From contig CAVVFA010000001.1 of assembly GCA_963747345.1 (NCBI GenBank), positions 248,001-312,000 on the forward strand: a DNA stretch of 64,000 bases, read 5' to 3'. The position numbers and the translations under genes are program-made. Origin of the DNA: GCA-2746795 sp963747345. Lineage in GTDB: Bacteria; Chloroflexota; Anaerolineae; Promineifilales; Promineifilaceae. The notes beneath the pieces were generated by a model that had not been told where the DNA came from, searched no databases, and saw only the letters and a list, made by a program, of their open reading frames with translations. Below, piece by piece: positions 56,589 through 64,000 of this stretch (position 1 is the stretch's first letter; every line of letters begins with the position of its first letter).

Positions 56589-56702
56589 GAATATGCCACC
56601 CTGCTTGTTTTTTTAGGGACACTGATACGGTCGAACACTGATAAGTGAAAAACATCAGCGTTCGACCGTATCAGTGTCCTGACTTATGAAAGAAGAAGCC
56701 TA

Positions 56703-58529
56703 TTAAACTGCCAATCCTAACTCTTGCAGCTTGGCCTCTGTTGGCACGCCCTCTTCATCCCAGCCGCGCAGTTCGTAGAAAATAGGCAGCATCTGATCCA
56801 GTTCCACCACCTGGCCCGCAGTGGGGCCTGCGGTGAGCGGCTCTGCCAACATGCGTGGGGGCAGGGTGTCGTCGGCTTTGGTGAAGCCTGCTCTAACCAG
56901 GAACATGCGCTCCAGATTGTAGACGCGCTCGGCCGCTTGCATGATAGAGGCTGGCGTATATCCAGCCCCCGTCGTCAGATTCATGAGTTCCGTTAAACGA
57001 GTCGGCCACAGATTGACATCCGCGTCAAAAACGTAGCGCACGCTCAAAAAGACGCATAAACCAGCCGCGTCAATCAGCGTGAAGGCATCTTCATAGCGCA
57101 TGATGAGGGCGGGCTTGTTGTCAATCGTCAACGGGTCGATTTTGGCGGGAACGCCGAACACTTCGGGATACGCCAAATCGCCTGCCATGTGGGAAGCCCC
57201 GATATTGGAGGTGGCGTAAAGCAAGCCCATGCCTTTGGCCCCACGCGGGTCATAACCCGGGAATTCCAGTTTTTTGGCAGTCATGGAATATTCGGGATGA
57301 CCGTATTTCTCGGCCAAACGGTAGCTGCCTTCGGCCAAAATATCGCCAAACCCCTCGCGGTAAGCGGTCTTGCGGGTGAACGCGATGACCGCATCCCCGT
57401 CACCAAAACGAAGCATTTGCCCCACATCTTCGGGCGGAATAAGTTCTTTTTCGACCATTTCCATGGCGCAAGCAATTGTCATGCCGACGGAAATGGTGTC
57501 CATGCCCAACTCGTTACAGATGTAATTGGCTTTAGTGAGAGCGGCCAAATTATCCAGGCCGCAGGCGCTGCCCAATGAGGCGATGGTTTCGTATTCTGGG
57601 CCTTCGCCTTTGCCTTCGTAGCCAGGTTCATCGACTTCGGTCACACGGCCGCAGGAGATGGGGCATTTGTAGCAAGGTTTGGAGCGAATGAGGAACTGGG
57701 CGTTGAGGCTGGGGCCGTTAATTTTCTGGGCTCCTTCAAACTGCCCTTCCTGGAAATTGCGGGTCGGGAGGATGCCCATTTCGTTGGTGACATCGGGTAC
57801 GTAGGGCGTGCCGTAGATGCGTAAGGTTGATTTTTTGGAAGCGGTGCCCACGTCGATTTGCATCTCGCGGCTGAGTTGATTCATGCCGGCTTCGTCGGCT
57901 AATGGGGTGGCATGGGTGCCTTGCGCGACGACGCCTTTGAGATTTTTGCTGCCCATCACCGCGCCCACGCCAGACCGGCCAGCGGCACGATGTTTGTCGT
58001 TCATGATGCAGGCCATTTTGACGAGGTTTTCGCCAGCCGGGCCGATGCAGGCCACTTTGGCTTTGGCGTCGGTTTCGGCCAGGAGCATGTCGGTGGTGGT
58101 GGGTACATCTTGTCCCCAGATGTGTTCGGCTGAACGAATTTCGGCGTGATGGTCGTTGATCCAGAGGTAAACGGGCTTTTCGGCGCGGCCTTCAAAGATG
58201 ATGAGGTCGAAGCCGGTGCGCTTGAGCCAGGTGGGAAAGTCGCCGCCGGAGTTGGAGTTGGTTAAGGCATCGGTGAGCGGCGATTTGGTGACGACCATGT
58301 AGCGGTTGCCGGTGGGGGCAGGCGTGCCGGTGAGTGGCCCGGTGGCGAAGATGAGCTTGTTTTCAGGAGACAACGGGTCAACTTTCGGATCGACTTCGTC
58401 GTACAGGTATTTGATTGCCCAGCCACGACCGCCAATAAAATCTTTGGCGATTTGGGGGTCTATGGTTTCGATTGAGGTTGTTTGATTGGTCAGGTTAACG
58501 CGGAGTATTTTGCCATGCCATCCGTACAT
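56703..58529 (-). CDS. Aldehyde:ferredoxin oxidoreductase (tungsten enzyme)
   Basis: 608 residues from the ATG at 58529 (AAGGAGC upstream); the open frame upstream runs through the MoaD gap and is rejected. The AOR N-terminal domain begins MYGWHGKILRVNLTN and has FIGGRGWAIKYLYDEVDP. The [4Fe-4S] ligands Cys286, Cys289 and Cys293 are in SKPCYKCPISCGRV, with the fourth in DAAGLCVFLSV. The pterin-binding RAAGRSGVGAVMGSKNLKGV (part) and LEFPGYDPRGAKGMGLLYAT are also conserved. It oxidises an aldehyde to the acid or reduces the acid with low-potential ferredoxin. The MoaD-like gene just upstream on the same strand is a usual partner in cofactor assembly. Confidence 0.92.
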   Translation of the reverse strand: MYGWHGKILRVNLTNQTTSIETIDPQIAKDFIGGRGWAIKYLYDEVDPKVDPLSPENKLIFATGPLTGTPAPTGNRYMVVTKSPLTDALTNSNSGGDFPTWLKRTGFDLIIFEGRAEKPVYLWINDHHAEIRSAEHIWGQDVPTTTDMLLAETDAKAKVACIGPAGENLVKMACIMNDKHRAAGRSGVGAVMGSKNLKGVVAQGTHATPLADEAGMNQLSREMQIDVGTASKKSTLRIYGTPYVPDVTNEMGILPTRNFQEGQFEGAQKINGPSLNAQFLIRSKPCYKCPISCGRVTEVDEPGYEGKGEGPEYETIASLGSACGLDNLAALTKANYICNELGMDTISVGMTIACAMEMVEKELIPPEDVGQMLRFGDGDAVIAFTRKTAYREGFGDILAEGSYRLAEKYGHPEYSMTAKKLEFPGYDPRGAKGMGLLYATSNIGASHMAGDLAYPEVFGVPAKIDPLTIDNKPALIMRYEDAFTLIDAAGLCVFLSVRYVFDADVNLWPTRLTELMNLTTGAGYTPASIMQAAERVYNLERMFLVRAGFTKADDTLPPRMLAEPLTAGPTAGQVVELDQMLPIFYELRGWDEEGVPTEAKLQELGLAV

Positions 58530-58557
58530 TTTGAAGCTCCTTGATGGGAAATTTTTA

Positions 58558-58797
58558 TTAGCCGCCACCGATTGCCGGGAAGGCACAGACCACATCGCCT
58601 TCTTGGAGAAGCTGGTCTGGTTCTGGAGAACGGCCGTTTACCAATACCACACTCGCCCCATCCGTAGGCACACCCAATTGGTTTAGAATGGAAACGGCCG
58701 TTTCCCCTTCTTGTGCTTCCCTATTCTGAATACCTCTGGTGCAGTCAGGGGGAAGGTAATCCCGATACGTGGCGAACAATTTGACTTGTATCTGCAT
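58558..58797 (-). CDS. MoaD/ThiS-family sulfur carrier
   Basis: 79 residues with the ubiquitin-like fold and a C-terminal diglycine (FPAIGGG), the site that becomes a thiocarboxylate. It gives sulfur to the dithiolene of molybdopterin/tungstopterin. VKLFATYRDYLP at the start and DVVCAFPAIGGG at the end are diagnostic. It is 29 bases upstream of the aldehyde oxidoreductase, as in many AOR loci. Two palindrome copies supply ETAV (near 58694) and NGRS (near 58630), so about a tenth of the protein is palindrome-encoded. Confidence 0.88.
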   Translation of the reverse strand: MQIQVKLFATYRDYLPPDCTRGIQNREAQEGETAVSILNQLGVPTDGASVVLVNGRSPEPDQLLQEGDVVCAFPAIGGG

Positions 58798-58929
58798 CTA
58801 CAAACGATAATATGATTGGACAATTCTGGCAATGGGAAAAAGTTAAAGTGCTAGAAATTATTTTACCACTCCGTTAGTTTCCAGATTTCTGGCTGTCAGT
58901 TGCCCTGATTTTCGCCAATTTCTGCATAA

Positions 58930-59022
58930 ATGGTAACGGCCGTTAGCCAAATGACGGACACAGAACTGCAAGCGATTTGGGCTTATTTAAGTGGGATGCC
59001 AGCGTTGCCAGATAATGGGTAA
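58930..59022 (+). pseudogene. Remnant of a c-type cytochrome C-terminus
   Basis: A 30-codon frame, MVTAVSQ followed by MTDTELQAIWAYLSGMPALP, matches the C-terminal helix of mono-haem cytochromes c (M-T-x-x-E-L-x-A-x-x-A-Y-L-x-x-x-P). No haem motif remains upstream. A palindrome copy encodes TAV just before the helix. It is probably a deletion remnant. Confidence 0.45.
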
Positions 59023-59069
59023 GCGAGCGGTTGGAAGATTGGGCTGAAGGGGCAGTTTAGGTAATACCC

Positions 59070-59151
59070 CTCTCCCCAGCCCTCTCCCCGAAGGGGAGAG
59101 GGAGCAAGTCCCCTCTCCCTTTTAGGGGGAGGGCTAGGGAGGGGGTGGATC
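59070..59151. repeat. Hairpin CTCTCCCC / GGGGAGAG words
   Basis: CCCTCTCCCCAGCCCTCTCC, CGAAGGGGAGAGGG and CCCCTCTCCCTTTTAGGGGG arranged as overlapping inverted words at the 3' side of the zinc-ribbon propeller gene; a possible terminator or dispersed repeat. Confidence 0.7.
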
Positions 59152-59167
59152 GTTTTGGGCATCTCGT

Positions 59168-61096
59168 TTACGGCCAGGATTGGCTTACTGCGCCTGTTTC
59201 CAGATTTGCTTCATGCAAGGCAGATAAGACCAGGTACGCTCGATCCGGCAGCCAGGTCAGCCCCGACCAGAAATGGGCATTAGCCATGTCTGTTTTGGTT
59301 TCATACAGGCGTTCCCCGGTGGCGGTATCCAGCTTTTGCAATTTCAAAACGGCCGGTTCAGAACTGGTTAACAATTGCAATACCACCAACCCATCGGGAT
59401 GCAGCCGGTAGCTGTAGCGGTCGGTAAACGGTTCCGCTTCGTATAAATATTGTGCTTCCAGAATGTGCTTCCAGGTGCGTTCACCAGTCGCTTCATCGAC
59501 GCCCCAAATTTCTATCTGGTCGCTGCCGCGCTGCTTTTCTGCACGCAGCAAAATCGTGCCGTTCTGCTGACCGATAGGCGCTAATGTGTAGTCGGCATCG
59601 GTGATTTGGAACGGTATCTCGCCGGTGGCCAGGTCTAGTTTGACGACGCTGGGTTGTGAACTTTCTGGCTCGACAGCGAGGGTTGTCAACAAAGATTCAG
59701 CGGTGATGGCGGAATAGGGCATGAAGGAGCTTTCTGTGTATAAGCCGCCGGGGGTGCTGGAATGGGGCAGAATGCCTTCCGGCAAACGGGTTTCCCACAG
59801 CATTTCACCAGACAGGGCATCCCATTTTTGCAAGCACATCTGGCGCACAAAAGTCGTGCCAAAGAGGACGACAAGTTCGCCCGTGGTCTCGTCCAAAAAA
59901 GATTGACTGTTGTGGCTGAGATAATCGTCGGGGAAGAATTGTTGAATATCGGGGCAGGTGGGCGTAATTTGGTGACGGGGTTCGCCGGAATCTGCGTCAT
60001 AGAATTTGAGTGCTTTACGCAGGGTTCCGTCTACATCTGCATCGTCTAACACCGCGACCATATCCCCCACCACTGCAAAAGCGATTTTGCCTTCGCTGGG
60101 ATAGGCAAAGTTTTTATTTTCCAGACGTATCTGCCAGGCGGAACGGCCGTTGTTGGTATCAAACCCCTCTAACGTATTGTCCTCGGTGAGCACGATGAGG
60201 CGGTCTTTGACAGTTCTGAGGCAGGTTTGGCAGTTGGCGTTTACTTTATCGCTCAAAACCGTTTCCCACACGGTCGCGCCATCATCTTTGGCATAGGCTC
60301 TCAAGGCTGTCTGCTCCGTAAAGTAGATGTGATCCTGATCGGCGGCCATGTTGTATTGTCCGCTTAAACTGGTATCTCCAATCTGGTTTTCCCACACGAT
60401 TTGGCGACTGCCATCACCGGGCGTGGTGTAACTGAGGTAAACAGGCGTGCCTTCGCTGCCTAATGCCCAGGTCTCCAGCATGATGTCTGGCGCAAGCCCG
60501 TCACCGCCTGCTGTAACGGGTAGTGCTTCCCCGGAAGCCGTGCGGTTCAGCGTGGCAACTTGGCTTACGCTGCTGTCTAGTTCAGTCATAATGGCGGCAA
60601 TATCGCCTCCCTCAACTGCCTGGGAAACACGTGTCAACACGTCGGAGCTTGAGTTGAAGAAGAACGCCATGCCGATGCCCGCGATAACCAGCAATACAAT
60701 GATAGGGAACAAACAGCTATAGCAACCGGCGGCGGCAGTAGCACCAGTCGTCGTTGCTACCATGTTGGGGGATATTTGAATAATAGTCGGCTGCCCTTTC
60801 TCTAGTTGCTCAACGGCATCTTTGGCCTCAGCTAAAGAACAGTGAAATGCCTCTCGGTATAGTTTGATGGCTTCTATTTTTTTGCCTTGTTGCACTAGAT
60901 CGAGAATTTGGTGAATTTGGGCGGCGGTGGCGGGATCGGAACTACCCATTGCGCCCGTAGTGGCTGTTCCCCGGCGCAGCGACTCAGGCATGAGGATGGT
61001 TGTGCCGCAGAAATCGCAAATAACTGTTTCAGAACGGCCGTCATACGCCACAGCCGCCGTACAAGAAGGACATTTAAAATCGAGGGGTTCAATCAT
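59168..61096 (-). CDS. Zinc-ribbon, L7/L12-like and PQQ-type propeller membrane protein
   Basis: 642 residues of unusual build. Residues 8-32 form a zinc ribbon (FKCPSCTAAVAYDG, VICDFCGTTIL). Residues about 58-100, IHQILDLVQQGKKIEAIKLY then SLAEAKDAVEQLEKG, resemble the C-terminal domain of ribosomal protein L7/L12, found in many small regulatory proteins. One membrane helix (about 127-150) follows. From about 200 to the end there are repeated propeller blades of the PQQ type (DTNNGRSAWQIRLENKN, KWDALSGEMLWETRLPEG, VDEATGERTWKHILEAQ). The ribbon is inside and the propeller outside, if the helix is a simple anchor. Function unknown; perhaps a sensor or assembly factor. Confidence 0.7.
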   Translation of the reverse strand: MIEPLDFKCPSCTAAVAYDGRSETVICDFCGTTILMPESLRRGTATTGAMGSSDPATAAQIHQILDLVQQGKKIEAIKLYREAFHCSLAEAKDAVEQLEKGQPTIIQISPNMVATTTGATAAAGCYSCLFPIIVLLVIAGIGMAFFFNSSSDVLTRVSQAVEGGDIAAIMTELDSSVSQVATLNRTASGEALPVTAGGDGLAPDIMLETWALGSEGTPVYLSYTTPGDGSRQIVWENQIGDTSLSGQYNMAADQDHIYFTEQTALRAYAKDDGATVWETVLSDKVNANCQTCLRTVKDRLIVLTEDNTLEGFDTNNGRSAWQIRLENKNFAYPSEGKIAFAVVGDMVAVLDDADVDGTLRKALKFYDADSGEPRHQITPTCPDIQQFFPDDYLSHNSQSFLDETTGELVVLFGTTFVRQMCLQKWDALSGEMLWETRLPEGILPHSSTPGGLYTESSFMPYSAITAESLLTTLAVEPESSQPSVVKLDLATGEIPFQITDADYTLAPIGQQNGTILLRAEKQRGSDQIEIWGVDEATGERTWKHILEAQYLYEAEPFTDRYSYRLHPDGLVVLQLLTSSEPAVLKLQKLDTATGERLYETKTDMANAHFWSGLTWLPDRAYLVLSALHEANLETGAVSQSWP

Positions 61097-61313
61097 CAGG
61101 TTTCTCTCCGGAACAGGTAAAGGGGTGGATGTAGGTTCTTATTATAATGAGATGAAAAATAATTGGAAGCAGGAAACGTTACAGTCAAGGTGGTTTGTGA
61201 TGACAGGATTTGTGTGTGCCAGGTTACTTTTTGGGGTGCAGGTGGGGGATAACGGCCGTTTTCGTAACGATTAGCAGACGATTATTTTGTAGGATAACGC
61301 CATCGAACTCATC

Positions 61314-61426
61314 TAGGTAAAAGCGGGAAAGTTTTTGGAAATAAAATTGTGCAAAACCCGCTTTTCCTTGAAGGAAACCACAATTTTGCATGTTGGTAAT
61401 TTTAAGAACTTTTTGTGGTTTACCTA
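61314..61426. mobile_element. MITE-like element, copy B
   Basis: 113 bases with the same TAGGTAAA / TTTACCTA ends and internal TTCCTTGAAGGAAA as copy A at 21555, in opposite orientation. Most positions match when one copy is reversed. No coding capacity, so any transposase is elsewhere. Confidence 0.75.
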
Positions 61427-61629
61427 ATGGAGACTGGAATAGGCAAAAATTGGTCTGGATACCCCGTTCCATCACGTGATTGCAGGGTGTATACTATTTT
61501 CTGGTGTGGATGAGTTTGCTACCCAACTTCGCCTATTCCAATGAGCCAACTTTTGACTGAAAATTTATGGATACTGACGTCGTTCCGGTTGGGGTTAGCG
61601 TTGGTTGTGAATGAGCGAAATGGTTTGCA

Positions 61630-61660
61630 GACCTGACAGGTTTTTAAAACCTGTCTGGTC
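61630..61660. repeat. Compact GACCTGACAGG hairpin
   Basis: GACCTGACAGGTTTT and AAAACCTGTCTGGTC are 15-base arms around one T, 18 bases upstream of the methyltransferase start. It shares words with 47805 and could mask the ribosome-binding site. Confidence 0.75.
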
Positions 61661-61677
61661 TCAATTATGGAGATTTT

Positions 61678-62454
61678 ATGACAGCCCAAACCTACGATTA
61701 CAACGGCATCATCGCTGAATACTGGGATTTACTACGTGGTGATACCTCAAAATGGTCGAGTCGTCTCTACTTTCTCAAGCTCATTCAAGAGAGCGGCCAA
61801 CCGGCACTCGATGTCGCCTGTGGCACGGGGCGGCTGCTGTTTAATTACCTGGGCGAAGGCATCGACATCGATGGCGTCGATTACGCCGCCGATATGATCG
61901 CCATTTGCCGCCAGAAGGCGGAAGACATGGGCGTTCAGCCCAACCTGACAGTGCAAACGATGCAAGACTTGGACCTGCCGCGCCGCTATCAAACCATCAT
62001 CGTGCCTTCCTCCTCATTTCAGCACCTGACAAATCGAGACGAGGCACAGCAAGCATTGCAACGGTTCTATGAACATCTCAACCCCGGCGGCTTGCTGGCG
62101 ATGTCGCTGCGGGTGTTTGAGCCGGAAGATGAGATACTCTGGGAAATTGACCAGGAAGCGATCCGTCCCAGCGATGGCGCGACTATCCGGCGCTGGTTCC
62201 GGTGCAGCTATGATGTGCCCAACCGTCTGCAAAACACGGAGGATCGCTACGAAATTATTCAGGATGGTGACATTGTGGAAACTCAGTTATTTGTGGCGAA
62301 ACCTTACCTGACCTGGTACACCGTCGAGGAAGCGCTGGCTTTGTTGCAGTCGACCGGGTTTGAGTCTTTGCAGACTCATGCGAATTTTACTTTTGTCCCC
62401 GCTGCCGAAAATGAAACGAGCTTTATTGTGCGGGGAAAACGGCCGTTAGCCTAA
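61678..62454 (+). CDS. Class I SAM methyltransferase
   Basis: 258 residues. Motif I is PALDVACGTGRLLFNYL, motif II DIDGVDYAADMIAICRQKAE, and LPRRYQTIIVPSSSFQHLTN is the post-II strand with the following helix. HLNPGGLLAMSLRVFEPEDE is motif III. The C-terminal part has an antiparallel beta insert (IRRWFRCSYDVPNR) and ends LFVAKPYLTWYTVEEALALL. Substrate unknown. Start at 61678 has TTATGGAGATTTT upstream. The last codons come from a palindrome (KRPLA). The cupin gene follows after 41 bases, possibly in the same transcript. Confidence 0.85.
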   Translation: MTAQTYDYNGIIAEYWDLLRGDTSKWSSRLYFLKLIQESGQPALDVACGTGRLLFNYLGEGIDIDGVDYAADMIAICRQKAEDMGVQPNLTVQTMQDLDLPRRYQTIIVPSSSFQHLTNRDEAQQALQRFYEHLNPGGLLAMSLRVFEPEDEILWEIDQEAIRPSDGATIRRWFRCSYDVPNRLQNTEDRYEIIQDGDIVETQLFVAKPYLTWYTVEEALALLQSTGFESLQTHANFTFVPAAENETSFIVRGKRPLA

Positions 62455-62495
62455 CATTTGCACGGTCATCCCAGTCATAAGGAATCTATTTAACC

Positions 62496-62995
62496 ATGAA
62501 TGAAGAAACCATCTATGTTCCCGCCGGAGCCGACCGTTTTCAGGTTGTGCATCAGGCATTTGGCTTAAAGCCGATTGATTTCAAGGTGTCGAGCAAAGAT
62601 ACAAACGGCCGTTTCTTATCATCGAGCAAACCAACAGCCGCCTCGGTGGACCACCGCGCCATATCCACCATGAACAAGAAGAATGGTTTTATGTGCTAGA
62701 AGGAGAGTATGCCATTGAAGTGGGCGAGACATCATACCGCTTAGGGGCTGGTGATTGTGTGCTGGCTCCCCGTGGTGTGCCGCATGTGTGGGCTTGTGCT
62801 GGCAGCGGACACGGCCGCATCCTAATCACCTTCCAGCCCGCCGGACAAATGGAAGCGTTCTTTGAAGAATCCACCCAGCTAGACACTTTGCCGCCCAAGG
62901 ATGTGCTGCTCTCTCTATTTTCACGTCATGGCATGACGGTGGTCGGGCCACCTTTGGCGATGGACGGTGATCAGTATTTGAAGGATGAAGGATGA
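62496..62995 (+). CDS. Cupin-domain protein (one frameshift)
   Basis: About 166 residues joined near 62625. The cupin core is clear: GGPPRHIHHEQEEWFYVLEG contains the metal-binding H-x-H and E of motif 1, and DCVLAPRGVPHVWACAG holds the second His. The N-terminus YVPAGADRFQ is usual for quercetin-dioxygenase-like or sugar-isomerase-like cupins. No specific reaction can be assigned. It is between the methyltransferase and the phytoene-desaturase-like gene on the same strand. A palindrome encodes NGRF near the break. Confidence 0.8.
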
Positions 62996-63036
62996 AAATT
63001 TTACGTCATTTCATCCCTCATCGCTCATAATTTTTT

Positions 63037-64000
63037 ATGGACGCAATCATCGTCGGCTCTGGCCCTAATGGTCTGGCGGCTGGCATCACGCTGGCGCGGC
63101 AGGGCTGGAACGTACAAATAATCGAAGCCAAAGAGACCATCGGCGGCGGAATGCGCACCGCCGAACTGACGCTCCCCGGCTTCCGGCACGACATCTGCTC
63201 CGCCATTCATCCGTTGGGCATGGGCTCCCCCTTTTTCCGCTCGCTTGACCTGAGTGAGTATGGCCTGGAGTGGATTCAGCCCGACTTGCCCTTAGCGCAC
63301 CCCTTTGCAGACGGAACGGCCGTTTCCCTCCACCAATCCCTCGCCACCACCATGCAAAACCTGGGGCGCGACGGCAAAAATTACGGCCGTTTACTCAAAC
63401 CCCTCGTGCAAGATTGGGATGGTCTGGCGCATGAATTTCTAGGACCACTGCGACTGCCGCGCCATCCCATCACGATGGCGCAATTTGGCCTGCGCGCCTT
63501 GCCCCCGGCCAAACTCACCGCCCAAACCCTCTTCCGCGACGAAAAAACCCGCGCCCTCTTTGCCGGACTTGCCGCTCACGCCATCATGCCCCTGGAATGG
63601 CCGACCACCACCGCCTTTGGCCTCATGCTGGCAACCCTGGCGCATGTCGTCGGCTGGCCGCTGCCGCGCGGTGGCTCGCAAGCCATCGCCGATGCCTTAG
63701 CCGCCTACTTTGTCGATTTAGGCGGCGAAATCGTCACCGGCCACGAGGTGAAATCGCTGCGAGAGTTACCATCTGATTCCACCATTCTGCTCGATGTGAC
63801 TCCGCGTCAACTATTGCAATTAGCGGGAGAGCAACTACCCTCCCGTTATCGTCGCCAATTGGAAAAATACCGGTATGGGCCAGGCGTGTTCAAAGTAGAT
63901 TGGGCCTTATCGCAGCCCATTCCGTGGCGGGCGGAGGCGTGCCGTCGTGCCGGAACGGTGCATATTGGGCCGACTTTGGCCGAAATTTGTGCCAGCGAGC
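63037..64000 (+). CDS. Phytoene-desaturase-like FAD oxidoreductase (partial, runs off the window)
   Basis: Open from the ATG at 63037 to the window end (over 320 codons), so it has no stop here. MDAIIVGSGPNGLAAGITLA is the Rossmann FAD-binding motif G-x-G-x-x-G, followed by VQIIEAKETIGGGMRTAELT, the second FAD strand and the typical phytoene-desaturase/amine-oxidase GG motif. FRHDICSAIHPLGMGSPFF and GWPLPRGGSQAIADALAAYF are also found in crtI-related NAD(P)/FAD proteins. Substrate is unknown, since such proteins also serve outside carotenoid synthesis. TAV and NYGRL in it come from palindrome copies at 63317 and 63383. Confidence 0.85.
   Translation, partial: MDAIIVGSGPNGLAAGITLARQGWNVQIIEAKETIGGGMRTAELTLPGFRHDICSAIHPLGMGSPFFRSLDLSEYGLEWIQPDLPLAHPFADGTAVSLHQSLATTMQNLGRDGKNYGRLLKPLVQDWDGLAHEFLGPLRLPRHPITMAQFGLRALPPAKLTAQTLFRDEKTRALFAGLAAHAIMPLEWPTTTAFGLMLATLAHVVGWPLPRGGSQAIADALAAYFVDLGGEIVTGHEVKSLRELPSDSTILLDVTPRQLLQLAGEQLPSRYRRQLEKYRYGPGVFKVDWALSQPIPWRAEACRRAGTVHIGPTLAEICASE

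Larger units (their letters stand above)
58798..59167. other. Intergenic with cytochrome remnant and CT-rich hairpin
   Basis: Contains a 30-codon cytochrome-like remnant (58930) and a hairpin of CTCTCCCC / GGGGAGAG words (59070). Nothing else is seen. Confidence 0.5.
61097..61677. other. Intergenic with MITE-like copy B and hairpin
   Basis: Contains one palindrome copy near 61252, the MITE-like element at 61314 and the hairpin at 61630. No gene. Confidence 0.5.
1898..63391. repeat. Dispersed palindrome AACGGCCGTT, about 80 copies in the window
   Basis: Exact or near copies with the core ACGGCCGT lie, within a few bases, at 1899, 3332, 3642, 4706, 5232, 5255, 6451, 7099, 7788, 8387, 9189, 9740, 10726, 10761, 12808, 13757, 14038, 14380, 14844, 15395, 16100, 18295, 20266, 21809, 22744, 23710, 24025, 24206, 24981, 25749, 29378, 30385, 30800, 32248, 32450, 32712, 34492, 35367, 35554, 36166, 36322, 36440, 37014, 37631, 38109, 38190, 38996, 39329, 41294, 41313, 41721, 42586, 45258, 45726, 45739, 46982, 47138, 47918, 48220, 48550, 49034, 49471, 49685, 49911, 50684, 51903, 52530, 52928, 53380, 53420, 53660, 55545, 55870, 56231, 58630, 58694, 58937, 60144, 61036, 61253, 62440, 62607, 63317 and 63383. 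Over 60 are the full 10-mer. Counted by eye. Confidence 0.95.

Noticed and set aside
1898..63391. Palindrome as a plain restriction site (CGGCCG) effect
   Set aside because: Restriction avoidance lowers such words, while here the word is strongly over-represented with fixed flanks AA and TT.

Overview
The window looks like chromosome from a free-living bacterium of the Chloroflexota, Anaerolineae-like (inference). The signs are moderate GC content, a secreted protein ending in YLPLVIKP, a sigma / zinc-finger / TPR-CHAT operon, a Rieske / cytochrome b / multihaem cytochrome cluster, and several families of word-built intergenic hairpins. I saw no rRNA, tRNA, CRISPR array or prophage. The most striking property is not a gene. 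The palindrome AACGGCCGTT, or its core ACGGCCGT, occurs about 80 times, roughly once per 0.8 kb, in coding and intergenic DNA alike. About one such 8-mer would be expected by chance.

Layout. 120-17737 (nearly all minus strand) is an exopolysaccharide locus: right-handed beta-helix lipoprotein, two sulfotransferases, five glycosyltransferases, Wzy-like polymerase, Wzx-like flippase, Wzz-like chain-length protein, a 1090-residue secreted propeller/Kelch protein and the initiating sugar-phosphate transferase. The product is probably a sulfated polymer. 17914-19907 holds a degenerate GGDEF-like membrane protein and a gene-poor stretch with two terminators. 19908-26200 is a minus-strand set of ECF-like sigma factor, zinc-finger putative anti-sigma, TPR-CHAT caspase-like protease and subtilisin-like protease. 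26425-27449 has clpS and an HD phosphohydrolase.

27826-46049 is a large sulfur/respiratory region. One arm (minus) carries an octahaem cytochrome, a 7-haem cytochrome c / cytochrome b fusion and two YeeE/YedE-type transporter subunits, one with a rhodanese-like tail. A divergent arm (plus) has FmdE, cytochrome b, a roughly nine-haem cytochrome c and a Rieske protein. A third arm (minus) has a trihaem cytochrome, two more YeeE subunits and a complete PsrABC-like molybdopterin / 4Fe-4S / NrfD complex. ArsR paralogues sit at the central divergent promoter and at the far end, with a PocR-domain regulator between. The genes fit reduction or oxidation of polysulfide, thiosulfate or tetrathionate coupled to a bc-like quinol oxidoreductase.

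46537-64000 is mixed: small membrane protein, NarX/NarL-like two-component pair, CorA, methyltransferases, repeat-rich lipoprotein, aldo/keto reductase, EamA transporter, aldehyde:ferredoxin oxidoreductase with MoaD-like protein, zinc-ribbon/propeller protein, cupin, and a phytoene-desaturase-like oxidoreductase running off the end.

Caution. About 20 of roughly 50 genes are interrupted by single-base frameshifts, yet both halves remain conserved. That is more like an indel-rich assembly than gene decay, so interrupted genes are given as one joined feature with approximate break points. Three in-frame stop sites (a UGA replacing the conserved cysteine of a YeeE protein, a tandem UGA in a methyltransferase, a UAA inside a haem motif) are reported as findings.
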